From Aureimonas sp. SA4125 (GTDB taxonomy: Bacteria; Pseudomonadota; Alphaproteobacteria; Rhizobiales; Rhizobiaceae): DNA of 64,000 bases. Position numbers and translations under genes: made by a program. Of this stretch, positions 25,325 to 33,784 are shown piece by piece. Each line of letters opens with the position of its first letter. Positions within the stretch are counted from its first letter, which is position 1. The notes beneath the pieces were generated by a model that worked only from the letters and a program-made list of their open reading frames with translations, did not search any database and was not told the DNA's origin. Location of the stretch: the NCBI RefSeq assembly GCF_019973775.1, contig NZ_AP025032.1:1426001-1490000 (forward strand), written 5' to 3'.

Positions 25325-25638
25325 GCAGAGGCGCGCTTGGCCCGCATTCAGAGTACGACGCGGGTGAATGTCTGTTCCAATCCGACCCGGCTCATCCGAA
25401 ATCTTCTGTCACCGACTTGCAAGCCACCGTCACCGGCCCAAGCTCAACGTCTGCTTCCAGGTGGCATTCAGGGGTTGGTGATGACCCGGCACCGGCGCAT
25501 AGCAGCGATTGAACGTCAGTCCTGGGTATGAGGCTCCCCACCCGGAAAATTCCAGCGTTCGTGGTGAGCTGCATCTAGGGTGAATTCACCATCTGATGCC
25601 GGCTTCTCCCCCGCCGCCCCGGCGTGCCGTCCAATGCC
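25325..25638. other. Intergenic region
   Basis: About 310 bases between convergent genes (receiver protein and pgsA). No supported gene, and no clear terminator was found. Confidence 0.4.
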
Positions 25639-26220
25639 TCAGTCCGGAATATGCCGCAGTCCGGCGCGAAAATAGTCGTAGCCGGTATAGAGCGTGATGA
25701 TCGCCGAGATCCACAGGAGCACCAGCCCGATCAGGATGGTGTAGGGCAGAACGGTCTCGCCGGCGGGGCCTGCGAGCAGGAAGCCGACGGCGACCATCTG
25801 CATCGTCGTCTTCCACTTGGCGAGCTGGGTGACGGGAACGCTGACCTTCAGCTCGGCGAGATATTCGCGCAGGCCCGAGACGAGGATCTCGCGGCACAGG
25901 ATGATGATCGCCGCCCACAGCGACCAGCCGCGGATGGTGCCGTCGGCGGCGAGGAGCAGGAGGCAGGCGGCGACGAGCAGCTTGTCGGCGATGGGATCCA
26001 GCATGCGGCCGATGGTCGAGGTCTGCTGCCAGATCCGCGCGAGATAGCCATCGAAGAAGTCGGTGATGCTGGCGACGGCGAAGATCCCCAGCGCCCACCA
26101 GCGCGTCGTGTCGTCGGCACCGAACTGGCCCTCGCGGAAAAAGCACACGACGACGAGCGGCACCGCCAGAATGCGGGCATAGGTCAGGAGATTGGGAAGG
26201 CTGAGCGCCTTGGAGGCCAT
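25639..26220 (-). CDS. pgsA: CDP-diacylglycerol--glycerol-3-phosphate 3-phosphatidyltransferase
   Basis: This inner-membrane enzyme has 193 residues and makes phosphatidylglycerophosphate, the first step to phosphatidylglycerol and cardiolipin. The CDP-alcohol phosphotransferase motif is intact: DFFDGYLAR...GRMLDPIADK. Four to five membrane segments are visible. I used the ATG at 26220 (MASKALSLPN). It lies 99 bases downstream of uvrC on the same strand, an adjacency common in Alphaproteobacteria. Confidence 0.95.
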   Translation of the reverse strand: MASKALSLPNLLTYARILAVPLVVVCFFREGQFGADDTTRWWALGIFAVASITDFFDGYLARIWQQTSTIGRMLDPIADKLLVAACLLLLAADGTIRGWSLWAAIIILCREILVSGLREYLAELKVSVPVTQLAKWKTTMQMVAVGFLLAGPAGETVLPYTILIGLVLLWISAIITLYTGYDYFRAGLRHIPD

Positions 26221-26319
26221 GGAACATCCGGTCCGATACTGGGGGCGGCTGGCCCTCTTCAACAGGGGCGGACCCGCCGCGTCAACCGGTGAATCGGCGG
26301 CGCTGCGGATGGCGGGCTG

Positions 26320-28395
26320 TCATCCGCGCTCGTGGAAATGGTCGTAGACGAGCTTGGCGACGCCTTCGGAGATGCCGTCGACCTTGAGGAGATCGCCGAG
26401 GGCGGCCCGCGACACCTGCTTGGCCGTGCCGAAATGGTGCAGCAGCGCGCGCTTGCGCGCCGTACCGATGCCGGCGATCTCGTCGAGCGGGTTGCGCACC
26501 AGCTCCTTCTTGCGCTTGGCGCGGTGGGTGCCGATGGCGAAACGGTGCGCTTCGTCTCGCAGCCGCTGGACGAAGTAGAGCACGGGATCGCGCGGCGGCA
26601 GCGAAAACGAGTCGCGGCCCTCGACGATGAAGCGCTCGCGCCCGGCATCGCGGTCGACGCCCTTGGCGATGCCGATGGTCGTCACCTTGTCGGCGATCCC
26701 CAGGTCTTCGAGGATGGCGCGCACCGCCGAGATCTGCCCCTTGCCACCGTCGACGAGGACGAGGTCGGGCCAGGCCGGCATGTCGGCGGCATCGGCGCCG
26801 GCATCCACCTCGCCGGCGTCCGGATCGACGGCGGCCTGCGGCCCTTCCGCGTGCTCCTTCTTCAGCCGGGAGAAGCGCCGCGTCATCACCTCGCGCATCA
26901 TGCCGAAATCGTCGCCGGGGGTGATGTCGGTGCCCTTGATGTTGAACTTGCGGTACTGGTTCTTGACGAAGCCCTGCGGCCCCGCGACGACCATGGCGCC
27001 GACGGCGGCCGTGCCCATGATGTGGGAATTGTCGTAGATCTCGATCCGCCTTGGCGGATGCGGCAGGCCGAACGTCTCGGCCAGGCCCTTCAGGAGCCGC
27101 CCCTGCGAGGACGTCTCCGCCAGCTGTCGACCCAGCGCCTCGCGCGCATTGGCGGCGGCGTGGTCGACGAGATCCTTTTTCTCGCCGCGCGCCGGCACGA
27201 GGATGCGCACCCGGCGCTCCGACTTGATCGTCAGCGCTTCCCCGAGCAGCCCCTGGTCCTCGATCTCGATCGGCAAGAGGATCAGCCGCGGCGCCGGCTT
27301 GTCGTCGTAGAACTGTGACAGGAAGGCGCCGAGCACCTCCTGCGGCTCGAGACTGGAGTCGGCGCGCGGGAAATAGGCGCGGTTGCCCCAGTTCTGCCCT
27401 GTGCGGAAGAAGAACACCTGGATGCAGGTCAACCCGCCCTCCTGGTGGATGGCGAAGACGTCGGCCTCCTCGGTGTTTTGCGGGTTGATGCCCTGGTGGC
27501 TCTGGATCGCGCTGAGCGCCGCCAGCCGGTCGCGGTAGATCGCGGCGCGCTCGAAGTCGAGGTCGTCGGAGGCCTCCTGCATGGCCCGCGACATGCCCTG
27601 CTTGATCTGGCTCGACTTGCCCGAAAGAAAGCCCGACGCCTCGCCGACAAGGCCGGCATAGTCGTCGATCGAGATCTCGCCCGTGCAGGGCGCCGAGCAG
27701 CGCTTGATCTGGTGGAGGAGGCAGGGCCGCGTGCGGCTTTCGTAGACGGAATCGGTGCAGGTGCGCAGGAGGAAGGCGCGCTGCAGCGCGTTGATCGTCC
27801 GCCCGACCGCGCCGGCCGAGGCGAAGGGGCCGAAATACTGGCCCTTCCGCGACCGCGCGCCACGGTGCTTCATGATCGCCGGCGCCGCGTGGTCGCCGCT
27901 GACGACGATGTAGGGAAACGACTTGTCGTCACGCATCAAGACGTTGAAGCGCGGGCGCAGGCGCTTGATGAGGTTCGCCTCGAGCAGCAGCGCTTCGGTT
28001 TCCGTGCGCGTCGTCACGAACTCCATGTGCCGCGTCTTGGCGATCATCCGGGCGATGCGGTTGGTGTGGCCGCCGAGCCTGGTATAGCTCGTCACCCGCT
28101 TCTTCAGCGAGCGCGCCTTGCCGACATAGAGGACTTCCTCGTCTTTGCCGAACATGCGGTAGACGCCGGGGCCGTTCGGCAGACGCTTGACGAAGGCCGC
28201 GATCAGTTCGGCGCCGGTCAGTCCCACCTGCTCGGCCGAGGTGCCCGCGTCGTCCCAGCGGATCGCCGCGATCAGCGCCGCCGTCGTCTCCGGCAGAACG
28301 GGCGTCTCGCCGGCGGCACTCTCGAAGTCGTCGTCGAGCGCCGCGTCGTCGAGGATGTCGTCGTCGGTCGGGGTCGGGTCGATGCTGGAGGTCAT
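26320..28395 (-). CDS. uvrC: Excinuclease ABC subunit C
   Basis: The protein has 691 residues and is the incising subunit of nucleotide excision repair. The N-terminal GIY-YIG domain ([20 protein letters not shown], about residues 75-95) makes the 3' cut. A UVR region, the RNase H-like domain ([10 protein letters not shown], 5' cut) and a C-terminal helix-hairpin-helix ([20 protein letters not shown]) follow. An acidic N-terminal extension ([16 protein letters not shown]) precedes the catalytic part. I used the ATG at 28395, which has GAGG upstream; an in-frame ATG at 28464 is possible. Confidence 0.96.
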   Translation of the reverse strand: MTSSIDPTPTDDDILDDAALDDDFESAAGETPVLPETTAALIAAIRWDDAGTSAEQVGLTGAELIAAFVKRLPNGPGVYRMFGKDEEVLYVGKARSLKKRVTSYTRLGGHTNRIARMIAKTRHMEFVTTRTETEALLLEANLIKRLRPRFNVLMRDDKSFPYIVVSGDHAAPAIMKHRGARSRKGQYFGPFASAGAVGRTINALQRAFLLRTCTDSVYESRTRPCLLHQIKRCSAPCTGEISIDDYAGLVGEASGFLSGKSSQIKQGMSRAMQEASDDLDFERAAIYRDRLAALSAIQSHQGINPQNTEEADVFAIHQEGGLTCIQVFFFRTGQNWGNRAYFPRADSSLEPQEVLGAFLSQFYDDKPAPRLILLPIEIEDQGLLGEALTIKSERRVRILVPARGEKKDLVDHAAANAREALGRQLAETSSQGRLLKGLAETFGLPHPPRRIEIYDNSHIMGTAAVGAMVVAGPQGFVKNQYRKFNIKGTDITPGDDFGMMREVMTRRFSRLKKEHAEGPQAAVDPDAGEVDAGADAADMPAWPDLVLVDGGKGQISAVRAILEDLGIADKVTTIGIAKGVDRDAGRERFIVEGRDSFSLPPRDPVLYFVQRLRDEAHRFAIGTHRAKRKKELVRNPLDEIAGIGTARKRALLHHFGTAKQVSRAALGDLLKVDGISEGVAKLVYDHFHERG

Positions 28396-28778
28396 CACGT
28401 CCTCGCCGGCCCTGTTGCCGGCTTCATGCTGGTCTGCGTCGCCGCGGTAATTCCGCGGTATCATGGAGCCGCGCGTCCCTCAGTTGGCGCGGGAGGCGAG
28501 CCGAAAGGAATCGCTCCACCCCTATATGCATCTTCGAAGGCGACATTGCAGCAGCGACCGCTTGGTCACGGCCAGTCCTTCGCCGGTGGCGGAGGGCAGG
28601 GCTCACGCAGAATTTTCTGGCGCTCCCTATGGCGACTGCCGGCAGACGCATCCATCTTGACGGGAGTTAACGAGGAACCGGAAACGGTTCCGTGCTATTG
28701 TCCTTGTGACAGCCACTCTGCGAGGCGACATAGCCTGCCGGGTGATGACGGGCCGCACTGGGCAGGAAGGGATCGAGC
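28396..28778. other. Divergent promoter region of uvrC and the outer-membrane protein
   Basis: About 380 bases. It holds the palindrome GGAACCG-GAAA-CGGTTCC at 28674-28691, a 7-bp stem closed by a GNRA-type tetraloop, 88 bases before the outer-membrane protein's start. The hairpin could lie in the mRNA leader or serve as an operator. No other gene was found. Confidence 0.45.
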
Positions 28779-29435
28779 ATGCGATCGTTTCGGCATACCC
28801 TCGCAGCGTCGGCGCTTTTCGCCGCCTCGACCCTCGGCATGGCCGGGGCTTCGATTGCCGCCGATATCGTCGCTCCCGAAGTGTCGGCCGCTGCCCCGAT
28901 CCACATCTGGTCTGGCCCCTATGCCGGTGGCTTCGTCGGCTATTCCTCGTCCGATTTCGATCAGGCGAACGGCGCCGACTATGACGGCGAGGGCGTGGTC
29001 GGGGGCATCTACGGCGGCTTCAACCTGCAGAGCGGCCAGATCGTCTATGGCGTCGAGGCCGATCTCGGCTATTCCGGCCTCGATGCCGGCGGCGTCAATG
29101 CGGCGACGGGGGCCGGCATCTCGGCCGACTCCAACGCCTTCGGCTCGCTGCGCGGGCGCGTCGGCGTTGCCTACGACCCCTTCCTGTTCTTCGCGACAGG
29201 CGGCGTCGCGCTCGCCAACAAGGAGCTGACGTCGGGCGGTGTCGAGGACGACAACACCCATGTCGGCTATACACTCGGGGCCGGCGTCGAGGCGCAGGTG
29301 CTGCCGAACGTCACCTCTCGGCTCGAATACCGCTACTCCGATTTCGACGCCGAGACCTATGATTTCGGCGCGACGTCGACCTCGACGGGCTTCGACGAGC
29401 ACTCCGTCAGGGCGGGGCTTGCACTAAAATTCTAG
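28779..29435 (+). CDS. Omp25-like outer-membrane beta-barrel protein
   Basis: The protein has 218 residues. A signal peptide (about 1-28, ending near GASIAA) is followed by an eight-stranded barrel of the Omp25/Omp31/RopB type common in Rhizobiales. Features are IWSGPYAGGFVGYS at the first strand, repeated aromatic-glycine strands (YGVEADLGYSG, LRGRVGVAYD) and an ending in phenylalanine (RAGLALKF), the usual outer-membrane insertion signal. Such proteins stabilise the envelope and are surface-exposed. Divergent from uvrC. Confidence 0.9.
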   Translation: MRSFRHTLAASALFAASTLGMAGASIAADIVAPEVSAAAPIHIWSGPYAGGFVGYSSSDFDQANGADYDGEGVVGGIYGGFNLQSGQIVYGVEADLGYSGLDAGGVNAATGAGISADSNAFGSLRGRVGVAYDPFLFFATGGVALANKELTSGGVEDDNTHVGYTLGAGVEAQVLPNVTSRLEYRYSDFDAETYDFGATSTSTGFDEHSVRAGLALKF

Positions 29436-29550
29436 ACCGCGCCGGCTCGGATCGTCTTTCCGAGCGCCGGGGTGAGGCGGTTCCGCAGGAACCGTTCGGC
29501 CCAAGGCTGCATCCTGAGCCGAAGCGGCGGCTCAAAAGCTTCGGCATGGG

Positions 29551-29571
29551 TTGTCGGGTCAAGCCCGACAA
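29551..29571. repeat. Extragenic palindrome
   Basis: TTGTCGGG-TCAAG-CCCGACAA is a perfect 8-bp inverted repeat. It has the same CAAG/CTTGA core as the larger palindrome units nearby and resembles dispersed palindromes of Alphaproteobacteria. Confidence 0.6.
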
Positions 29572-29621
29572 TGACGACCGGAGGAGGTCTGCGCTTCCAA
29601 GCAGGCGCACGCCCCATCAGT

Positions 29622-29758
29622 TTCGTCGTCCCGGCCTTGAGCCGGGATCCATGCCTTGGCGCGTCAGGAGCAGTCCGGGTCAGGATGGTCGGCGGCTCTT
29701 TGTCAGCGAACTTGTCCGATGATTTGGAATGGATCCCGGCTCAAGGCCGGGATGACGA
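29622..29758. repeat. Pair of inverted dispersed repeats (MITE-like unit)
   Basis: A unit of about 34 bp beginning TTCGTCGTCCCGGCCTTGAG at 29622 occurs in inverted form at about 29727-29758, with some 70 bases between. Each half is itself a palindrome (CCGGC-CTTGA-GCCGG). A third copy is at 47223-47256. The paired arrangement would form a large cruciform or hairpin. Confidence 0.7.
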
Positions 29759-29829
29759 GAGGTCAAAGGGTGGCGCGAGATCGCGGCTGCCCGTCCCCTC
29801 AACCCTCAAACCCGCGGACCCTCAACCCC

Positions 29830-30426
29830 TCAAAGCCGCGGCTTCAGCTCTTCATAGGCGGGAAACGCATCGGCAAAGCCCGCGAGCCAGGCGACGAGGT
29901 GGGGGCGACCGTCTTCCCACTGGCCCTCGAACCGGAGGTTCAGCCAGCCGAGCAGGCCTGCGATGGCGAAGTGGGCGGTGGTCGGCTCCGGGCCGAGAGC
30001 CCCGACATGCGCCTCGAGGAAATCGAGGCCGCGAAACGCCCGGCGCATCTGCTTGTCGACCCAGGGCTGGTGGCGCTTGTCCTCCGGCCGGTAGCGGACC
30101 TCGTAGAGCGACAGGATCGCGGCATCGCCGACGCCGTCGGCCGCCGCCTCCAGCCGCTTGACCTGGAGCCAGCCGGCCTCGTCCTGCGGCACCAGACGGT
30201 GGCCGCTGCGGCGGTCGAGATAATCGCAGATCACCGCGCTGTCGAAGAGAATATCGCCGTCGTCGAGGAGGAGGGCCGGGATCTTGCCGAGCGGATTGGC
30301 CGCCAGCAGGTCGGCCGGCTCGGCCCCGGTATCGGCCGCGAGGGTCTCGATCGGGATGCCGACATGCCGCGCCGCCATCCGGACTTTGGCGGCGAAGGGC
30401 GAGGCGGACGAGGAAAAGAGCCGCAT
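29830..30426 (-). CDS. Glutathione S-transferase family protein
   Basis: The protein has 198 residues. The N-terminal thioredoxin-like domain begins MRLFSSSASPFAAKVRMAARHVGI, with a Ser-Pro-Phe active-site region and no cysteine, and the glutathione-contact motif FDSAVICDYLD. The C-terminal helical domain is GLDFLEAHVGAL and onward, with HFAIAGLLGWLNLRF, the usual folding motif. It is related to the YibF-like branch. Substrate unknown. Confidence 0.88.
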   Translation of the reverse strand: MRLFSSSASPFAAKVRMAARHVGIPIETLAADTGAEPADLLAANPLGKIPALLLDDGDILFDSAVICDYLDRRSGHRLVPQDEAGWLQVKRLEAAADGVGDAAILSLYEVRYRPEDKRHQPWVDKQMRRAFRGLDFLEAHVGALGPEPTTAHFAIAGLLGWLNLRFEGQWEDGRPHLVAWLAGFADAFPAYEELKPRL

Positions 30427-30522
30427 GCTGCTGCTTTCAGATGGGGGCGGGAAGGGCAGGCGCTGGACGCGCCCGATCGGGAATGGCCGGACCGGAAATC
30501 TCGACCCAATTGCGCCGCGCGA

Positions 30523-30972
30523 TCAGAAGCGGCGCAGGGACTGGCAGTTCGCGCCGTAGATCAGCCATTTGTCGAGGCCGAGGACGCAGCCCTCCGCCTT
30601 CCAGCCGATCGAGGCGAAGCCGAGCGGGTGCGAAACCACGTAGTAGACCGTGCGCTTGTGACCGTCGGAGATCAGCGCCTCGCCCTGGCAGTAGCGGCGC
30701 TCGATCGGCCGGTCCTCGGTCATCGGGAAATAGGCCTTCTCCATGAGGCCGCTGAATTCGTCGATGACGACGCCGGTCTGCAGCATTTCGACCGCGCCAT
30801 GCTCGAACTGGTCCTCGACATCGGCGAGCACCTTCGGATCGTTGCAGGCGGGCACGAGCGCATCGGCATGCATTTCCGGCATCGGCTCGGCGCCGTAATA
30901 ATCCGCGCCGAACGCGGGGGAGAGGGAGCCGGCGGCTAGGCTGGCACCGAGGACGAGGCTGAGGAGGCGCAT
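30523..30972 (-). CDS. Small secreted protein of unknown function
   Basis: The protein has 149 residues. A clear signal peptide (MRLLSLVLGASLAAGSLSPAFGA) precedes a mature domain with four cysteines (PACNDP, RYCQGEA, EGCVLG, ANCQSL), likely disulfide-bonded in the periplasm. The central part has a LSDGHKRTVYYVVSHP-like strand. I do not recognise a named family. It follows rlmJ on the same strand by 59 bases and may be cotranscribed with it. Confidence 0.75.
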   Translation of the reverse strand: MRLLSLVLGASLAAGSLSPAFGADYYGAEPMPEMHADALVPACNDPKVLADVEDQFEHGAVEMLQTGVVIDEFSGLMEKAYFPMTEDRPIERRYCQGEALISDGHKRTVYYVVSHPLGFASIGWKAEGCVLGLDKWLIYGANCQSLRRF

Positions 30973-31031
30973 CGCTGAATTCCTTCGCGCAAGGCCGGGC
31001 ATCACTGCCTGCCGGCTGGCATCATCCCGGT

Positions 31032-31868
31032 TTACGGGCGCTCGCCGGAGATCGCAACTATCTCCGCGCTGCCCTGGCCTGCTTTGGCGAGCACCTGTTT
31101 CAGAATTGCCATGACGCGGGCGGCGTCCGCGGCGAAGGTGAAGGGCGGATTGATCACCACAAGGCCCGAGCCGACCAGCCGATCCTCTGCCGCAAAGGGC
31201 TCGCGAAAGAACTCGGCGGCCAGAATCTTCGGGATGCCGCTCGCCTTCAGGCCGGCATGGAGGCGCGCCCGCTCGGCCCGCCGCTTGATCGGATACCAGA
31301 TCGCATAGGTGCCGCCGGCCCAGCGCCGGTGCGCGGCCGTCACGCCCTCGACGATCCGGTCGTCCTCGTCGGCCTGCTCGAAGGGCGGGTCGATGAGGAC
31401 GAGGCCGCGCTTTTCCTTCGGCGGCAGATGCGCGCCGAGCGCCAGCCAGCCGTCGAGCGCGATCGTCTTCACCTTGATGTCGCCGGCAAACAGCGCGGCG
31501 AGCGCCTTGGCGTCCTCCGGGTGCAGTTCGTAGGCGGAGAGCCGGTCCTGTTTGCGCAGGAGGCGCCGCACGATCAGCGGCGAGCCGGGATAGACGGCCT
31601 TCCCCTCCGCGGTGACGATCGAGAGATAGGTCTGCAGTTCCGGCGCCAGCGCCGCGGGCGAGCCGAGCAGCTGCAAAATGCCCTCCGCCGCCTCGCCGGT
31701 GCGTCGGGCCTCCTCGGCGCCGAGATCGTAGCGGCCGCGGCCGGCATGCGTGTCGTACACCCGGAACGCCTTGTCCTTGGCCTTGAGGTGCTCGACGATC
31801 ATCACCAGCAGGACGTGCTTGACGACATCGGCGAAGTTTCCGGCGTGGAAGGCGTGGCGGTAGTTCAA
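31032..31868 (-). CDS. rlmJ: 23S rRNA (adenine-2030-N6)-methyltransferase
   Basis: The enzyme has 278 residues and uses S-adenosylmethionine to methylate A2030 of 23S rRNA. The start is TTG at 31868, preceded by AGGAG seven bases away, and gives the standard N-terminus MNYRHAFHAGNFADVVKH. Upstream codons belong to the tandem repeat region. The YDTHAGRGRYDL segment binds the cofactor, and LIDPPFEQ is the catalytic DPPF motif of N6-adenine methyltransferases. Confidence 0.93.
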   Translation of the reverse strand: MNYRHAFHAGNFADVVKHVLLVMIVEHLKAKDKAFRVYDTHAGRGRYDLGAEEARRTGEAAEGILQLLGSPAALAPELQTYLSIVTAEGKAVYPGSPLIVRRLLRKQDRLSAYELHPEDAKALAALFAGDIKVKTIALDGWLALGAHLPPKEKRGLVLIDPPFEQADEDDRIVEGVTAAHRRWAGGTYAIWYPIKRRAERARLHAGLKASGIPKILAAEFFREPFAAEDRLVGSGLVVINPPFTFAADAARVMAILKQVLAKAGQGSAEIVAISGERP

Positions 31869-31889
31869 TCGAATCTCCTGGGCCGAACG

Positions 31890-32000
31890 GCCGGTCGGCC
31901 GCAATGCCGGTCGGCCGCAATGCCGGTCGGCCGCGATATGGTCGGCCGCGATAGGGGTCGGCCACGATATGGAGCGGCCGCGATATGGAGCGGCCGCGAT
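31890..32000. repeat. Tandem repeat, about seven 16-bp units
   Basis: Units start at 31890, 31906, 31922, 31938 (15 bp), 31953, 31969 and 31985. The first two are identical (GCCGGTCGGCCGCAAT) and the last two are identical (ATGGAGCGGCCGCGAT). All share a CGGCCGC-type core. The array lies directly upstream of rlmJ's ribosome-binding site, on the side of its promoter. Confidence 0.8.
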
Positions 32001-32235
32001 ACGGGTGGGACGCCATGCGCTTAGCCGAAAGATGGGGCCGTCGCGAGGCGTCGATGCGCCGAAAATTCCGGCACGCCCGGCCGAGTCCGCGGATCCGGCG
32101 CGCCGATACGCCCCGCGTTACGGTATCACGAACACTGCGTCCACGCCCTTGACCTTTGTGCGATGCAACCCGAGTTGTCGCTCACCGTGACAGACGGGTG
32201 GCACGCGGCCGCCCAGCACCTCAGAGGAATATCCC

Positions 32236-33345
32236 ATGGCGACGCCCAAGCTTTTCGAGCCCTTCACGCTCGGCCCCATCACGCTATCGAACCGCATCGT
32301 CATGGCGCCGCTGACGCGCAGCCGGGCGACGTCCGAAGGCAATCTCCTCGACCGCCACGTCGAATATTATCGCCAGCGCGCCAGCGCGGGTCTCATCATC
32401 ACCGAGGCGACGAACATTTCCCCGGAGGGCCGCGGCTACGCCTGGACGCCCGGCATCTTCACCGACGAACAGGTCGCCGGCTGGAAGAAGGTCACCGACG
32501 CCGTGCACGAAGAGGGCGGCAAGATCGTCATCCAGCTCTGGCATGTCGGCCGCATCTCGCATCCGGATCTCCAGCCGGGCGGCGCGCTCCCCGTCGCGCC
32601 CTCGGCCATCCTGCCGAAGGGCAAGGCCTTCACCGAAGCCGGCTTCAAGGACAACGTCACGCCGCGCGCGCTCGAAAAATCCGAGCTGCCGCGCGTCGTC
32701 GCCGACTACGTGCACGCCGCCGAATGCGCCAAGCGCGCGGGCTTTGACGGCGTCGAGATCCATTCGGCCAATGGCTACCTCCTCGACCAGTTCCTTTCCG
32801 ACCACACCAACACCCGTACCGACGAGTATGGCGGCTCGGTCGAGAACCGCATGCGCTTCCCCTTGGAAGTCGTCGACGCCGTGGTCGGCGTCTGGGGCGC
32901 GGACCGCACCGGCATCCGCATCTCGCCGGTCTCGGCCGCCAACGACATCGTCGACAGCAATCCCAAGGAGACCTTCACCGCCTACACGAAGGAACTGTCG
33001 AAGCGCGGCCTGATGTATCTCCACGCCATCGAGGGCGCGACGCGCGGCGACCGCGACCCCAACGCCTTCCAGGTCTGGGCGCTGAAGGACGTCTTTTCCG
33101 GCGTCTACATGGGCAACAACAACTACACCCGCGACCTCGCCATCGAGCGCGTCGACAAGGGCCTCGTCGACCTCGTCTGCATCGGCCGCCCCTTCATCGC
33201 CAACCCCGACCTCGTGGCCCGGCTGGAGCTGAACGCGCCCTTGGCCGAGGGAGACGAGTCGACGTATTACGGCGGCGACGAGAAGGGGTTCACGGACTAT
33301 CCGGCGCTGACGCCGGAGGAGAGGTTGCGCTACGCGGCGGCGTAG
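32236..33345 (+). CDS. Old Yellow Enzyme-family alkene reductase (NemA-like)
   Basis: The protein has 369 residues. It is an FMN-dependent NAD(P)H oxidoreductase that reduces activated double bonds or nitro compounds. The start LFEPFTLGPITLSNRIVMAP and the FMN-binding PLTRSRAT are typical. QLWHVGRISHPDLQPGG, HSANGYLLDQFLSDHTN and YGGSVENRMRF are family signatures. The length matches the N-ethylmaleimide reductase branch. Monocistronic. The physiological substrate is unknown. Confidence 0.93.
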   Translation: MATPKLFEPFTLGPITLSNRIVMAPLTRSRATSEGNLLDRHVEYYRQRASAGLIITEATNISPEGRGYAWTPGIFTDEQVAGWKKVTDAVHEEGGKIVIQLWHVGRISHPDLQPGGALPVAPSAILPKGKAFTEAGFKDNVTPRALEKSELPRVVADYVHAAECAKRAGFDGVEIHSANGYLLDQFLSDHTNTRTDEYGGSVENRMRFPLEVVDAVVGVWGADRTGIRISPVSAANDIVDSNPKETFTAYTKELSKRGLMYLHAIEGATRGDRDPNAFQVWALKDVFSGVYMGNNNYTRDLAIERVDKGLVDLVCIGRPFIANPDLVARLELNAPLAEGDESTYYGGDEKGFTDYPALTPEERLRYAAA

Positions 33346-33784
33346 GAAACCTCACGAGAGATGAACTGGAGGGTCAGAGCGGAGTGCTCCGGCCCTTTTA
33401 TCGTGGGTAGCCCAAGCCGGCAGGGCTGGCCAGCTTCGCCAAACGGGTGGCATTCTGCCGTGGGCATCACTTTCGCCAAATGGCTGCTCGGCGCCGATCG
33501 CGGACGTTCAGGTGAACTCCGCCGTCATCCGAAGGCGACTGAACCACCGAATGCTCGGAAGACCACATTGCCCATGCCGGACGATTGTCTCCGGCGACGA
33601 CGATCCTGAAAGCTACCGTCCCTTCAGCTCGAGCCAACCCGACAGCCGCCATGCGATGCCGTATCAGCGCCAGAGCCTGTTAGGACGGGTGGTATGCCGT
33701 ATACTTACAGTTAAGGCGGTTTCCCACCTTTTGGTGGCCGAGACAGGCCGCCGTCGTGGCGGGCGGGCGGCGAGAGCCTCCCGA
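33346..33784. other. Intergenic region
   Basis: About 440 bases between convergent genes. Small open frames here have no recognisable features, and no clear terminator or repeat was found. Confidence 0.4.

Larger units (their letters stand above)
29436..29829. other. Repeat-rich intergenic region
   Basis: About 390 bases without a gene. It contains several palindromes listed separately, including GCTCGG/CCGAGC at 29445-29465 just after the outer-membrane protein's stop (possible weak terminator). Confidence 0.45.

Noticed and set aside
25337..25531. Small frame after the receiver gene
   Set aside because: Chance frame in an intergenic stretch with no motif.
31890..32000. Possible CRISPR array
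   Set aside because: The units are 16 bp with no spacers; this is a simple tandem repeat and there are no cas genes.
33361..33609. 82-codon frame after the Old Yellow Enzyme gene
   Set aside because: No recognisable features; a weak start context and a convergent intergenic position.
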